Of a stretch of 64,000 nt of DNA, positions 47,647 through 59,360 are shown piece by piece. The DNA lies in NCBI GenBank assembly GCA_918807975.1, contig OU964932.1, forward strand, positions 10,664,001 through 10,728,000. The letters run 5' to 3'. The notes below the pieces were generated by a model. The model was not told the DNA's origin. It was given only the letters and a program-made list of their open reading frames with translations, and did no database searches. Position numbers and translations under genes: made by a program. This DNA is from Aplidium turbinatum (Eukaryota > Chordata > Ascidiacea > Aplousobranchia > Polyclinidae). Numbering within the stretch: the first letter of the stretch is position 1; every line of letters begins with the position of its first letter.

Positions 47647-50228
47647 CATACGCGCCGACTTCCGGGGGGGCCGGGGGGCCCGTAAATTTATGGTTGAGGG
47701 GCAACAAAAATGGTGATGACAAGCAGGGATGGAGGAACCACGTGGGCCTGGGCCCACCTACTTTATTTTCTGGGTGGGCCTGGCCCACCCACTTGTGAAA
47801 GCCAAATATTTTTGTAAAAGTAGCGAAAGATTTGACCAAGATAACCGGCAGTTTTATTGTGATAGGCCTGTAGAGAAAGTAATTTTAGTTGCAACTTTGT
47901 CTCTAAAAGTAGGCACTTAAACCAGGCTAGATGGAGATATTGATGTTAATTCTCTCAAAAACGAACTCAAGCTGTTAAAATAGATAAAACATTTACATAA
48001 ATCAATCAAAACTGATACAGTTTTACCTGGAAATCCCTATGTTTAATGCTACTGCAAAAAGGTCTTTTTCGTACCACAGACTGGTGAAAAATTACTTAAA
48101 AGCAAATTAACCGAAGAGCACTTGAACCATAGGATGAACAGTTGAACACATTAACAAAAACTTGATCGATCAGGTTGATCTCACCTCAATTTGCCAAGAA
48201 TTTATTGCTTTCAATGATCGTATTACTTTTTTAGGAAAAAATTTCAAGTGTAATACAGTAGCAGTCACCTACATAATACCTATTGACAGTTGAAGGAACC
48301 TTGTTGTTGTTTGATACCAGTAGGCCTATTATATTTGTATATTGGTGGTGCAGCGCTGCTGTGTATGCACATAATACTGCAGGCTGTTACTCCCTGATAA
48401 CTTTGGTAACTGTTAAATATAAGTATATACCAGTACCGGTACTCCTGGTATTGACACTTTGAGGTAATTAGCTGTGCATTGTTGGTGCCAGTATTATATT
48501 TGCATATTGGTGCTGCGGCTGTTAGGCTACATATGCGCACAGCCTACTGTATAATGCTACAGATTATTTATTCCAGGTTGTATTATAACTGTGTGTGTAT
48601 TGTTTCTTTTTTATTTGTGTGTTCATCGCCATATTTTGTACAGCACTATAAAGCATAGAGAAAGAAAACATAGTAACCTTAGCGGGTTTAACATACTTTA
48701 TTACACACAAAAAATATAACATAATTAAAATGAACTCAAACGTCTTCCACACGTATGTGTGTTCTATAAAATGTATAAATGATATAAAGTATTTGAAATG
48801 CAGTAATGCTAAGGGGGGTCTGAGGGGCGAAGCCCCCCAGAAGTTGGATTGACTTTGACTGCTGCGCCTCTGGGCCCACCTACTTTTAAAATGGTTCCTC
48901 CATCCCTGATGACAAGTGGTGTTTCAAAGATAAAACACTTCGCGAAAGAGATTTAGATAATTTAAACGGACTTAAAGAATGCCGAAAGCAAGAAAAGCCT
49001 ACGTTGCTCTTGCCCGCAAAACAGCCGCTGATCGCATGGCTATTGGCTATCTCATACGGTATGGAAATTTCAAAGTAGATTGTAGAGTAACTTGCACTGC
49101 TGGAATAGTCACGTAACTATTCACTGCAATATTAAGTAAACCAGCTAAATTAGACGCGCTATTTTCAACGAGGTCTTCCCGCTGTGAGACAATTATATGA
49201 TTCAACAGAACGCATTGTTTTCTTCGCAATGTGTGAGAATTAAATCGAAAACCGGTAAAAGAAAAGGTGTTTAATGGTCTTGGTCGCAGGTATTGCCTGC
49301 ATTAACGACGTCTCTTACCGCTATTATCACCTAGCTAACCTGACATCATTGTTTTATGCGGCCGCTAAGGTTTGACATCGACTTTAACGATCATGGAATG
49401 TTACGTAATAATAGGAACGATTATATCGTACACGCAAAAATAAAAAAAAATGATCTCCTCTTTCTGTTTTGTCTCGTGAGCTTTGCATATTGCTCAACAA
49501 GTGCATAAAGTTTAGAATTGACAAGAAATCATTGAATTTCAAAATTAAGTTTGAATCACTGCAAATAAACGTATTCAAAACTTTTACTTAGGCCGACGCG
49601 ATTTCACACTCCGTAATCTACGTCGACAATGATTTTTAGTGCGTTCATTTTTAAAATTGCTGAGCTGGAGACAACAGCTTGTCCCGTGTTAGTTGAACTT
49701 GTCTTTTTGAGGTGGAAATCACTTGCGAACATCTCGACCTTTACTCGAGTATATAGCCTACTGTATTCAATAAAAGACTATAAAGACTTTCGATAAAAAA
49801 CAGAAGAGAAAGCACTTCGCCGTTGTCAACGCTTTGAAAGTAAGTAATTAGCGAAACGAGGTTAATAAAACTGATAGCGGGTTTTCACTCTGCTTGAGAT
49901 CATGATTTTTTGCGTTTTATTTCGATAACTTCACTGTCTTGATCGTTGTTATTCGCTCGCACGAAAAGGAAATGAATCGGCTTGTTTTCCAACAGTTCCA
50001 ATTATGAGCTAACAATATCAAAATTTTTACGACTAAGGCGTACTGCATGCTTAAAACTAATCCTTTCAAGCAGCGCTTCTAATAAATTCGGTTTGCGACC
50101 TATCTGTTAATATAAACAAAACACTAAGCTTAATCAAAGACTATTTTAATTGAGTAAAATAGCGTTATGGTTATGACGTCATCACCTTTCTCGCCCCCCC
50201 AAGGTTTTTTGAAAAGTCGGCGCCTATG
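47647..50228. mobile_element. hAT-type element inserted in the THAP gene
   Basis: Termini CATACGCGCCGACTT and AAGTCGGCGCCTATG (one mismatch); target duplication TACTCACC at 47639-47646 and 50229-50236, restoring the THAP reading on both sides when removed. No transposase of its own was recognised between 48917 and 50190. It hosts a younger hAT (47724-48908). Confidence 0.88.
47724..48908 (+). mobile_element. hAT transposon (CAGGGATGGAGGAACC termini), innermost of the THAP nest
   Basis: Termini CAGGGATGGAGGAACCA and TGGTTCCTCCATCCCTG; target duplication ATGACAAG at 47716-47723 and 48909-48916. Plus-strand text around 48040-48240, in changing frames, gives a KRSFSYHRLVKNYL-like dimerisation motif and then NLIDQVDLTSICQEFIAFND, the C-terminal end of a hAT transposase. 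Frameshifts and missing N-terminal half show it is inactive. Confidence 0.88.
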
Positions 50229-50236
50229 TACTCACC

Positions 50237-51595
50237 TGTAGATAACATTGTAAGATCATACATAGGATCCATGATCACAGTGACGGCTACATGCAATGAA
50301 CACTATGCATACACATGGTGATCCCAGTCATTAGTGAATCGAACCCCAGTGGGAAGTGTTTTACTAGCAGCTTCTACCCTCTACACAGGCAACACCTACA
50401 CCACACTACAGTAGCTGAAATTTCAGACTGTTTGAAGCTCAGCATATTCTGTGAGAGAGACTTCTATTACATTCAGATTTTCCATGACAACGAAAAATGA
50501 AGCATAGAGCGTGACGCTTAAATTCGGCAAAATAGTTGACGGCGCTATTACTTCCGTCAACTAAAAAATAAACTGACGGCGCTAGCCTCAGCGTCAACAA
50601 AAAATTGACGCAGTCAACGTGCAACACTGCAGGTACCAAATTAGAGTTAAAGGCAAGTAACGAGTGCCGGGCACCTGTGAGAAGGAAACTGCCCGATGTG
50701 CTTATATTTTTGTGGTCACCTCGGCATAACCGATTAGAAAACAACACTACCGTTTCATTGATGTAGTCCTAATAAATAAGTGCTTCTGTCTATCCTCTTG
50801 TCTAAAGCCTTCATGTATCGGTATACAGTTCTGCTACTGTACGTCTAATGTTACACACCTCGTTAAAGCAAATAAGAATAGTATGGTTCCTTTTTGTCGC
50901 TTAACAACTGCTAACGCGTTTTAGCGACTGTGTTTTCTAATTAGTAACATAGCTACTTTCAATGTGATCTCACATGGCCCGACTTTTTTTCATTGCTTTA
51001 CGCAAGAAACAACACAATCAGTAGGCCTACTTTGTTAACAATAATAATCGGTGTGATGTAACCCGACCTGCAATCGAGCTGAGGCAGTAATAAAAAAGAG
51101 CGCGCAGAAAATCGAAAGAGTCATTCGTTAGCTTTGCCGATGGCTAGTTCGTGCATTTTTGTCGGACTCGGACAGCAAGCTTAACGCTGTTAGATTACCG
51201 CAGCAAAATACTGTTACAAAATTGTCCCGCACTTCTGCCTTTATTGCCATAATTTTTTGTGCTTAGTTCAGTGCTTCTCAAACTTTTTGTCTTGGCGGAC
51301 CCCTTTTGGTGCCATCGAAGCGGTCACGTGCCCCTAAAAAAATTGTATCTAAAGTTTTAGTATATCGCGTTTCTTAATGAAAACAAATGCTTCATAAGTT
51401 TCGAAGCGACACACATAGAAAAATTTGTTGAAGTTGACGCATTTTCAGTATGGCAGTTGATGACATTGACGAAATTATGAGCTATATTTTGGCACGACAA
51501 GATCAAAAATCAGTAGCCTAATTTATATATTGATTTAATGCTTTCCTATGAATTTTATCGAAAATTGATAGAATTTTTAAGACCTTTGCAAAGAA
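50237..51595. other. THAP remnant tail, then non-coding DNA
   Basis: After the THAP remnant ends near 50500, a short GACGGCGCT direct repeat (50538-50585) is followed by sequence with no recognised feature. An isolated hAT-like end, CAGTGCTTCTCAAACTTTTT, is at 51270. Confidence 0.35.
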
Positions 51596-51683
51596 CCCAG
51601 ACAGCAAATTCTGTCATGTCTAGATTGATTCAATATCTGCAAACGTTGAATCAACGTAGAAATGACGGATTTTGCTGTCTGGG
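51596..51683. repeat. 88-bp palindromic hairpin element, best copy
   Basis: Starts CCCAGACAGCAAATTCTGTC and ends with the return arm GACGGATTTTGCTGTCTGGG. The loop is near AATATCTGCAAACGTTGAAT. Almost the whole length can fold on itself. Related copies lie at 3270, 12921, 22159, 28287, 28383, 53222 and 62284. No coding capacity. Confidence 0.8.
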
Positions 51684-52809
51684 AATATTTTTTTTTCTTT
51701 TTTTTTTGTGGTCAATAGTTTGTTCCGATCAGTCATGGCAAAACTCTGCGTGCTAATATACTGCTGACTAACGTTTGCATTTCTAAATTAAGCATTAATC
51801 AACAATCTTCTGTCTCGAAAGAATTAAGTTGGACATACATAGGTTACTGTAGCTTTATAAAAAGATTCAAATCTAAAGATATCTGACATTCTTTTAATAA
51901 TCAAGGAGATGTGGGAATTTGTAAAGTTGTAACATGCAGCCTACCATGTTTCTAACTGATAAATCCCAATTATCAGATCATTTGGTCAAAACCTATGAGA
52001 ATTGCAAATGCATCGCAACTGTACAAATTAAAAACCTAAAATCTGCTCACATTGAATTTAGCTCACCACGTCCCTGTTTTGGAAGAGACTTGACAGTGTA
52101 ACTTTGCTACTTTCATAAATCTCACATAAATCTTTCATAAGTGATGTTACTGTTAAAAAAGCACTACATTATGAAATAAGGCGGGGAATTGAAAGTACTC
52201 TTAACGTATATAAACCGAAAGAATTTCCATTTTTTGAAAGAAGAAGGAACGACTTTCGAACAGGCCTAGTTGAGTGACCAAATTGAAAATAAACCTCACG
52301 ACGGGAGAATGTCGCTTTTCTGGCAACTGTCCCAATGAACTAAATTGGATGGACAAAAAGGACATTTCTTAATATCCGGAGTGGGAGCTTGTAACCTTGA
52401 TTATTTTAAAATACATTTAACTTCAATATACCGGACTTGTTTAAATTCTAAGTTATCATACCTCAGACTAAAACAGCCTAAATTAACCTCAACTAGAAAC
52501 TCAGAGTCTCCCAACGAGCAAAAAGCCTACACAGGCACTCTTCCGGGATAAAAAGGAAACAATTATTTGAATGAAAGGCAGAAGCAGCAAAAAGCCTCCC
52601 AAGTCATTAAGATCGAACGATCAAGCATGGCGTCTGTTTTCGTTAGATCCGGCCTTTATGACATTTTTTTAGTTAGGAAACCTTCACCTTCGTGCGACGC
52701 CCTTTGAAATTTTAAACAACGCATCATGCAGGGCTTCGCAAGGCACAGTTGAAGAATCATTAAAATGCACAAATAAAGCACAACCAATTTTTAAATGCTG
52801 TAATTTAGT

Positions 52810-53066
52810 AAAGGTGAAGGTCCCATACTCAGTTTGATCTTTGGGGAATGAGAAGATAAGGTTCTCATTATAGCCTACTCAGCTACTCAGAGAGTTGGGG
52901 TGGCCAGTTCCTATCTCTCGGCCACCTTTCCTTCAGCAACTACGACCGCTCAATTTATTACACCCTGGGTAGAGATGAGCGGTGTTTATTAAAAACCAGT
53001 TTAATCCGAGAGTAGAACCAGGTTCGCATAATTGGAAAGCCAACCTTATCCGCTGGGCCATCGAAT
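52810..53066 (-). repeat. Second tRNA-derived SINE type, single copy
   Basis: Minus strand opens GGCCCAGCGGATAAGGTTGG (A-box-like) with ACCTGGTTCTACTC (B-box-like) about 45 bases on, then a body with GGTCGTAGTTGCTGAAGG. No anticodon stem is convincing, so it is not a functional tRNA gene. It is the only copy in the window. Confidence 0.5.
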
Positions 53067-53221
53067 GCATTAATATGCTGCAAGTTCAGAAACGTTCAAT
53101 GACCTCTTAAAAAACGCTTCGGAGATGGGGTCCTTGGTCCCGGTTGAGAAACGCTGGTGTAGGTTCCCACACATCGACAGTAGCTCATTTTTAAGTCAGC
53201 GTCTACGTCAACGTCTGATTT

Positions 53222-53273
53222 AACGTCTGCAGACGTTGATTTAATGTAAAAATGACGGATTTTGCGGTCTGGG
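53222..53273. repeat. Half copy of the 88-bp palindromic repeat
   Basis: AACGTCTGCAGACGTTGATT and then ATGACGGATTTTGCGGTCTG: loop plus right arm. Confidence 0.6.
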
Positions 53274-53376
53274 TCAATGGTGGAGAGATAACTGTTTTTG
53301 CTAGTGGTTGTGAAAGGCGTTGGTTCGAATCTACCTTGGAAAATTCCAAAGAATTTACAAGCAACACTGGTTTTGT

Positions 53377-53647
53377 CAGGACCGGATTTAGCTGATGGGG
53401 GGCCCGGGGCACTTTTAGATCGGGGGGCCCAGCGCAAAAAAAATTTTCTCGCCTACGGCGCGGAAAACCACCTCTACGTCTACAGTAGTATTAATCCAGC
53501 ACTGCACAACATTTTGCAGAAACTTCAAAGGCTGAAAGAAAAAAAAATAATAATAACATAAAATTACATTTTTTTCACGTAGGGGGCCCTTCTATAGTCG
53601 GGGGCCCGGGGCACCTGCACCCTCTGCCCCTCCTAAATCCGGGCCTG
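53377..53647. mobile_element. hAT-type MITE (CAGGACCGGATTTAG termini)
   Basis: Termini CAGGACCGGATTTAG and CTAAATCCGGGCCTG (one mismatch); target duplication GGTTTTGT at 53369-53376 and 53648-53655. Subterminal GGGGGCCCGGGGCAC occurs at both ends in inverted order. No coding capacity. Confidence 0.88.
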
Positions 53648-54359
53648 GGTTTTGTTGTGAAGAAAGGACCATTCTTTCTTGGCGCTTGCTGGTTTTGCTG
53701 GCTCTTTTCTTTTCAGAAAGATAAGAGTTAAACTGACTGGTAAAAGCGGCGGTCGATTACCCTTGTGACAGGAATTAATGGTGCGATACTGACAAGCCCA
53801 GACTCATGGGCGAAACACGGTGTCTATCGCTGTTCAGTTCTTGCTACAATCGGCTGCCGAGAAACTGATTGTGTTGTTTATATAAAGTAGGCTATAAAAA
53901 TGTTTTCGTGAAGCAGTAAGAAGTCGGATCAATATTGCGGTTGGACTGTATGATACAAATAAGAAAGAGCAATCATTAAAGGATGAAGTAGAAACTCATC
54001 ACACCACTCTTGTTGGTGATGAAGGCTTCGTACCTTGAGAACCTTATCTTAGCATTCCCAACGCTCAGTGACATGAGTAAGGAACTAGCTTTACTTTTAT
54101 CATTATCGTGAATGAGCAATAGCCAAACTACTTAATTATTACTAATAAGTTACCTTGAAGTGTTTCCGTTTCTTCACGTTCTTGACTGTTATCCAGCTTT
54201 GTGAAATCCATGCAACAGATCTGCTACAAAGTGGTTGAAAAAAGTAGGCAAGGTTATAAGGTAGAAGCGGCCTCGTCTGTAAAACGCAGACAAAAATAAT
54301 CTTAAGCGTTTTTTCGCTGATGTTGCTAACGCATTTTCACGCAAGCATGTTCTAATAAG

Positions 54360-55138
54360 CAGCGGCGTAGCTAGGGAATGTGCCGCCCGGAGCGGATTCA
54401 GATTTTGTCGCCCCTTCAAGAAGAAGCATGTGAAAATGAAATTTTTTTAATTGACTTAAAGTGGAATTATTGTATGTTTTGAACCAGTAGTGTAGCCAGT
54501 AATTTTGAAAGGGGGGGTTTTAAGGGCCGGCGGGCGAAGCCCGTCGGCGTCCTCGCCAAAGACGACACCCAGCGGCGGGGGGTCTGGGGGGCCTCCCCCA
54601 GAAAATTTTAAAAAATTGCTTTGGATTTGGTGCATTCTGAGAGCATTTTCAACAAAAATGTGGGTATAAACCCCCTAGTATATATATTCCTGTAAAATGG
54701 TGCTGTCCGGTGGCATAGCAAAAGGATAAGATCATGTTTTCTTCGGCATTTTTCGGTAACTTAATAAAGCTAAGTCTCTAAGTTTTCTTGTTGCTAATTC
54801 CTGGCTGAGATATTAGAATGTTTGGTATTGGCAAAACTCGCTCTTTTAATGGAGTTTTGTTTAAAATTAGGCAAACTTTGTTTTAGAGACATAGAGACTA
54901 AAAGCATCATTCTCAATATCGTGACGTCACATGCGTGCTAAAGGGGGGTTGTAACCCCCAAACCCCTCCTCTCCCTTGGCTACGCCATTATTTTGAACGT
55001 TGCCATTCTATTTGCTTTTATTTTCCGTGTACTTTTGCATTATCAACAAAAAAAACAAAACGTCCTGTCTGAAAGTGCCGCCCTCCTGACGTGCCGCCCA
55101 GGGCGGTCCACCCCCCCGCCCCCCTAGCTACGCCACTG
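54360..55138. mobile_element. hAT-type MITE (CAGCGGCGTAGCTAGGG termini), outer copy of a nested pair
   Basis: Termini CAGCGGCGTAGCTAGGG and CCCTAGCTACGCCACTG; target duplication CTAATAAG at 54352-54359 and 55139-55146. Subterminal GTGCCGCCC is present at both ends. A GTGGCGTAGCC-family MITE is inserted inside (54485-54990). Confidence 0.9.
54485..54990 (-). mobile_element. hAT-type MITE (GTGGCGTAGCC family), nested inverted copy
   Basis: Body matches 17414-17840. Left end CAGTAGTGTAGCCAG; the right end GGCTACGCCATTA has lost the usual CTG. Target duplication TTTTGAAC at 54477-54484 and 54991-54998. Confidence 0.9.
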
Positions 55139-55672
55139 CTAATAAGAAATGCGTTTTAAGAAACCCATCAAATAGATGTTGGCATAAGTAGGAGTGTTGC
55201 GTTAAAGGAGGGAGTGTGAAAATAGACTTTTTCTTAATAATGACCAACTACAGAAATTTCCAAAAAACAACAAATTTCAGAAGATCGATTCTCAACAATC
55301 CGTTACTTCAGAATGAAGGAATTAGATCGGTGTTGAGGGAATAGGACAATGGGTGCTGCGGAACGATTAACCTATAGGTTGAAAACTTCAGGATAGGGTT
55401 AAAAAGAATGGATTGGCGTAATAATGCACTCATCGGCTATACCTTTTTAGTTTGTACGTTGCACTGCCACGGGTCGTGCTGTGTAAATCATTGAGAGCAA
55501 CCGATATCTGTGATGGATACAGAACTACACGAAACATATCTATTATGTAAATATGTAGTTTATTCATTTACTCATTGCCTAATACTTCGTTTTACTCCAT
55601 GCAACGATTCTATAAAAGCAGTCCAAACACAAAGTTGTTAATCGAAAAGCGCAGTTGCCAGTTTTTCTAACA

Positions 55673-56592
55673 CAGTAATTTTCAAACTTTTTTGAACCAC
55701 GGCAAGTCAACGAATTTCAGAATCTAGCCTGCACATTGACTTGCTCGGTCAATCTTTTCGAAGTTTTGCTTTTTGCTAACTGTTTGATCGAAACTGCAAC
55801 GTTGAATGAACTATGTATGATAGAAGATATTTAACGCTCGCTTTTCTTCGTGTCCCATGCCTGTCCCAGGCCTAGGCGTTCATGCATAGTTCTTTCCATT
55901 AATCCTGGTATTTGACTGCATTACAAATTGTTCTAGTTATAACCAGCAGTGCTGTATTGGTAAAAAAGCACAGGGTGTAGGCTACTGCCAGATTTAGCAA
56001 AATGATAAATAATACACAACTTGTAAAATACTAATCTTTATTCTACCATACCATGAATTATCAACATCAAAATTGGACTAGAGATACAAAATTGTTTATT
56101 TTTCTATGAACAACTTACATTCCAAACAGTCTGCCGAGAGGAATCTACATCTTTATCCTCTTTACAAATTTGGAATCTAGAAGTTGTCAAGATTCAGTAA
56201 AGATAGCATAGCCACTCTCTTTGGAAAACCAGAGGGTATACTATTAGTTCCTCGAAAAAGCAGAGAGTATACTGCGTGTACCGCCGTATACCCTCGAATA
56301 CAGCACTGGTTATAACATCATAAACCAGTAAAAGCATTTACTTTCTTTTGTTTCTAGGCTTGACATGTGGTGGGAGGCGGGAGCGGTCTGATGATCAAGC
56401 GATTGACTCAGCTAATGTCGGTCTACAACTGTAATACCGTACATAAGAAAATGCTCCCTTCTAAACAAGTAGTTTGACACTTCGTAACTTTGCGCTCGGG
56501 CTGCAACATTTAAATCACCAAACTTTCGCGGCACACTTGCGAGACTCTTGTGGCACGCCAGTGTGCCGCGACACAAAGTTTAGGAATTCCTG
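55673..56592. mobile_element. Non-autonomous hAT element
   Basis: Ends CAGTAATTTTCAAACTTTTT and GTTTAGGAATTCCTG are degenerate inverted repeats of the widespread CAGTGGTTCTCAAACTTT type, with subterminal CACGGCAAGTC versus TGTGCCGCGAC. The flanks TTCTAACA and CTCTAACA agree at seven of eight bases. No transposase text was seen; the element looks old. Confidence 0.65.
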
Positions 56593-56915
56593 CTCTAACA
56601 AACACAAACTTTGCATTTTATGAGTTGTTGACGATAAGCAATGCACGCAGTGCGACGTAGCCTATAGCTGATCAGCTGGCCTGGTGCATGTTTTGGGCTT
56701 TCAAGTAACGGAAGTTAAAGCGAATACGTGTAGATTGTAGAGCTTCGTCTTTTTTATGCAGCTTTTGCACTTTTCAATGCATCGCAATTTTCAAACCAGT
56801 CATGTGAAACGCTTTCCTTTCAGGAATTAAACGCTTGGTCTAATTCGTGTGATGACGCTTCACTTCAAGCATGGGGTAATCGACGAATGAAAGTCTGGTT
56901 TGTTACAAGAAAGAG

Positions 56916-57090
56916 TTGATTTCAAAACTATTTCTAAAATAAACTCTGTCAGTGTCTTTTTTTTTGACTGAATAGTTGAGTAAAAGAGTAAAAGTAAAAG
57001 ACTTGATTTCAAAACTATTTCTAAAATAAACTCTGTCAGTGTCTTTTTTTTGACTGAATAGTTGAGTAAAAGTAAAAGACTTCAAGATGA
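56916..57090. repeat. Two-unit tandem duplication, 87-bp period
   Basis: TTGATTTCAAAACTATTTC begins at 56916 and again at 57003, each followed by the same CTGTCAGTGTC and GACTGAATAGTTGAG blocks. Near-identity implies a recent duplication. Confidence 0.75.
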
Positions 57091-57127
57091 TTTAAAAAAA
57101 AGTAAAAGACTTCATAAGCTTTATGAG

Positions 57128-57402
57128 TGTTGTTGGTTGGTTTTGAATCTTTATCCTCGCACTGACAAAGCCTTGATAGGTTATTCCTGGTAGTTTCGCA
57201 CACTTGTAGAGGCTCTTGGCGCAGGACGCCAGGACCGGTTACTGAGATTGGCAGAGTGAAGTTTTCCGATTGTTGAAGTCTTGGTGCCGGGGAATTATTT
57301 CATTCACCAGGTGCCGCTGAATGGAGAGCAGTCCTTAGAATACGTTGCTCAAGCGCACATCCCTAGAGTCGAACCAGCGCGGCGTGAGTTTACGGGGCGG
57401 AC
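57128..57402 (-). repeat. tRNA-derived SINE copy
   Basis: Matches 46300-46597 through the body (CGGGGAATTATTTCATTCAC and GGTGCCGCTGAATGGAGAGC on plus). The tRNA head is shortened by an internal deletion, and it ends GGGGCGGAC. Confidence 0.8.
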
Positions 57403-57769
57403 TGTTTGATTGGTTGTCTATCGAAATGCCAAACGATGCCTGCTGCTTTTTCATTCATTGTCGGTCTTTTATTCGTTAATGCAACTCAAAATTTTTGAAT
57501 AATAGTTGTTGTGGTTGTAATCTCTCGACTCAACTTGCACATTAAAAAATTGATCTCACTTTTCCCTTATGTTAATTTTGAAGCAAATTTCAGAATGTCT
57601 TGTGCTTATTATCTCAGCAAAAGTAGGTATAAGAAAGAAAAAACCTTTTGCTAAACTTTGTTTCACCTTAGTAAACCTCATTTCGAACATTCCGAGACCG
57701 AAAGAAGTTTACACTGGCATAAAACTTTTTTTTTCAGTTGCCTAATAAAGCGACGTGAAAGCTGTGAAG

Positions 57770-58591
57770 CAGTGCTTCCACAACTTAATTTTTAATTTCC
57801 TCACAAGCAAGTAAAATTGGCTAAAAATTTCCTTACAATTTCCTTGCACAGAGCTTTAATTTCCTTACAAATTTCCTCACAAAATATAGTCGTATAAGCA
57901 CTAGTAGCCTACAGTAGCCTAGGTAGCCTACTGTTTGCCAGTATGTGCTGAAAGTCGTGCTTGAACCTAATTGTCCATGCAGTGCATGTGCTCTCCATTC
58001 TCCAACAACGTTTTCCAATTTTGCCACTTTACTTAAAAATGGCAACTTTTCATAAACAGCAGACAATAAAGCTACTTCCAGATTAAATGCAACAGTTGGA
58101 GATAAGCATGAAAGAAAAGAAAACTCGTTTACACTAGCAAATCTTCTTAAAACTTGCTTCACTGCTTTAATAAGAAAATCACAGCAGTGAGTTAAGAACA
58201 ACTTCACGTCTTTGTGGTCTTTTCCTACGTCATTTTCAATACTCTAGTCTAAATAGTGCATTTTGCTTTTGTACCTACATACACTTTGTCTAATAAAACG
58301 AAAGTGTGTGCATTTGTTACATATACGAGCAATGGATCAATGCTTCGCACGTATGCCAATTCCAGAAAATCTTCACACAAAGACCTGATTAGTGATTAAT
58401 GATTTTACTTCGTCTTCTAGGTTATGAACTATTATAGCAAATTATTATTGAATGTACGGTATGCTTCTTTTCTATAAAATAAATCAAAATAGGCTTTAAG
58501 TTTCATTAAACATTCAAAATGCAAGATTTCCTCACAAATTTCCTTACTTTTCACATTTCCTCACAAATTTCCCTCACTTGTGGAAACACTG
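57770..58591 (-). mobile_element. hAT transposon (CAGTGCTTCCACAA termini) with transposase remnant
   Basis: Termini CAGTGCTTCCACAA and TTGTGGAAACACTG; target duplication CTGTGAAG at 57762-57769 and 58592-58599. Subterminal TTTCCTCACAAATTTCCTTAC motifs recur at both ends. The minus-strand frame 58207-57945 carries FLIKAVKQVLRRF, then LPFLSKVAKLENVVGEWRAH and STTFSTYWQTV, a hAT transposase segment just before the dimerisation domain. Internal deletion leaves it inactive. Confidence 0.88.
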
Positions 58592-58839
58592 CTGTGAAGT
58601 GTGGTCAAGCATCTGGAACTCTATCTGCGAGTGCAATCACCCAGAACGAACGTGTTCCAGACGTGATTAGTCTTGCAGAACACGTTTTCGAGCATTGCAT
58701 CGCATGAACGAGCACAGCACGAGCATTTCATGATGATTTGGAAATAGGAAAAAAACAAAAACACTTTGCCTAGTAGACCTAATAATGTGCAATTACTATT
58801 ATTGTTTATTAACATGTTTTTATTTTATGCAATGCACAC

Positions 58840-59040
58840 TTAGTAAGATACAGCAAACTCATACACCAATAACAACCCATAGTCACTTTTTGGCATCGAA
58901 TTACCCGGAGAACCAAACGTATTCTTAGTTGTTTCAAGGAAAAAGATTTTATAACTTTTGCAATCTTTCAGATTTTCCAAAAATCTATCGCTTTGCTCAA
59001 TCTCAATCCCGTAACGGGAAGCATAGACTCCACAGAGCAA
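58840..59040 (-). CDS. Possible last exon of an unknown gene
   Basis: The minus-strand frame reads GVYASRYGIEIEQSDRFLEN, then CKSYKIFFLETTKNTFGSPG and SDYGLLLVYEFAVSY before a TAA. Two AATAAA signals follow within about 45 bases. A CCTGTTTTCTAAAACTTTGATCTG stretch upstream is a weak acceptor region. The text looks like real protein, but no family or upstream exon was found. Confidence 0.4.
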   Translation of the reverse strand: MLCGVYASRYGIEIEQSDRFLENLKDCKSYKIFFLETTKNTFGSPGNSMPKSDYGLLLVYEFAVSY

Positions 59041-59194
59041 GTCGTGTGAGTTTCAGATCAAAGTTTTAGAAAACAGGAAATTGGTTATTTTGGTTATGTG
59101 TGCCTATCAAATCTCAAAAGTGATACAGTCTTTCAAAGTATAAATTTTGCTCATTCAACTACATCAACTTTTACAGCCAATTAATTTCCTGTAG

Positions 59195-59360
59195 CCGGCT
59201 GCATAGCGGAGTGGTGAGAGCCCTGGTACAGAGTCGAAAGGGCACGGTTCGACACCGCTCAAGAGCATATGGCAGTGTTTTGATTCTTGACTTATGATTT
59301 TGTTGCACCAGTGCAAGCGTACGTTGACAAAACACTGGCACTTCACCAAGTGAAACCATG
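59195..59360 (+). repeat. tRNA-like SINE candidate, single copy
   Basis: GCATAGCGGAGTGGTGAGAG (A-box-like) and GGCACGGTTCGACACCG (B-box) are spaced as in tRNA-derived SINEs. No clover-leaf closes, and there is no second copy in the window. Confidence 0.35.

Larger units (their letters stand above)
46653..50500 (+). pseudogene. THAP-domain transposase-like gene, broken by mutations and a 2.6-kb hAT insertion
   Basis: ATG 46653 opens MVVTCMASSCTNRRIVKGVS with the C-x4-C start of a THAP zinc finger, then KKWITAMRLKDPPVNKHCRV. The expected CSEHF follows in another frame as SEHFLATNYQRDL, then RHRLIPETVPSVFDF. At the break the conserved Cys codon is replaced by TAGGCTAC (net +5 bases). The frame continues through 47098 and 47186-47480, has TGA in place at 47481, and resumes LLFEKCQTMPSCYSP until the hAT at 47647. 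Past it (50237-50500) come TPVGSVLLAASTLYTGNTYT and, one frame over, EISDCLKLSIFCERDFYYI, seen in THAP-linked DNA-transposon proteins of aquatic animals. It may be Kolobok-like; that superfamily call is tentative. It is non-functional. Confidence 0.75.

Noticed and set aside
51270-53156. A 1.9-kb hAT bounded by CAGTGCTTCTCAAAC and a GGTTGAGAAACGCTG end
   Set aside because: The ends look like hAT termini, but the 8 bases outside do not match and no transposase text was seen, so they may belong to separate elements.
59200-59275. Functional tRNA gene
   Set aside because: A- and B-box-like motifs exist, but no acceptor stem or anticodon arm can be paired; kept only as a weak SINE candidate.
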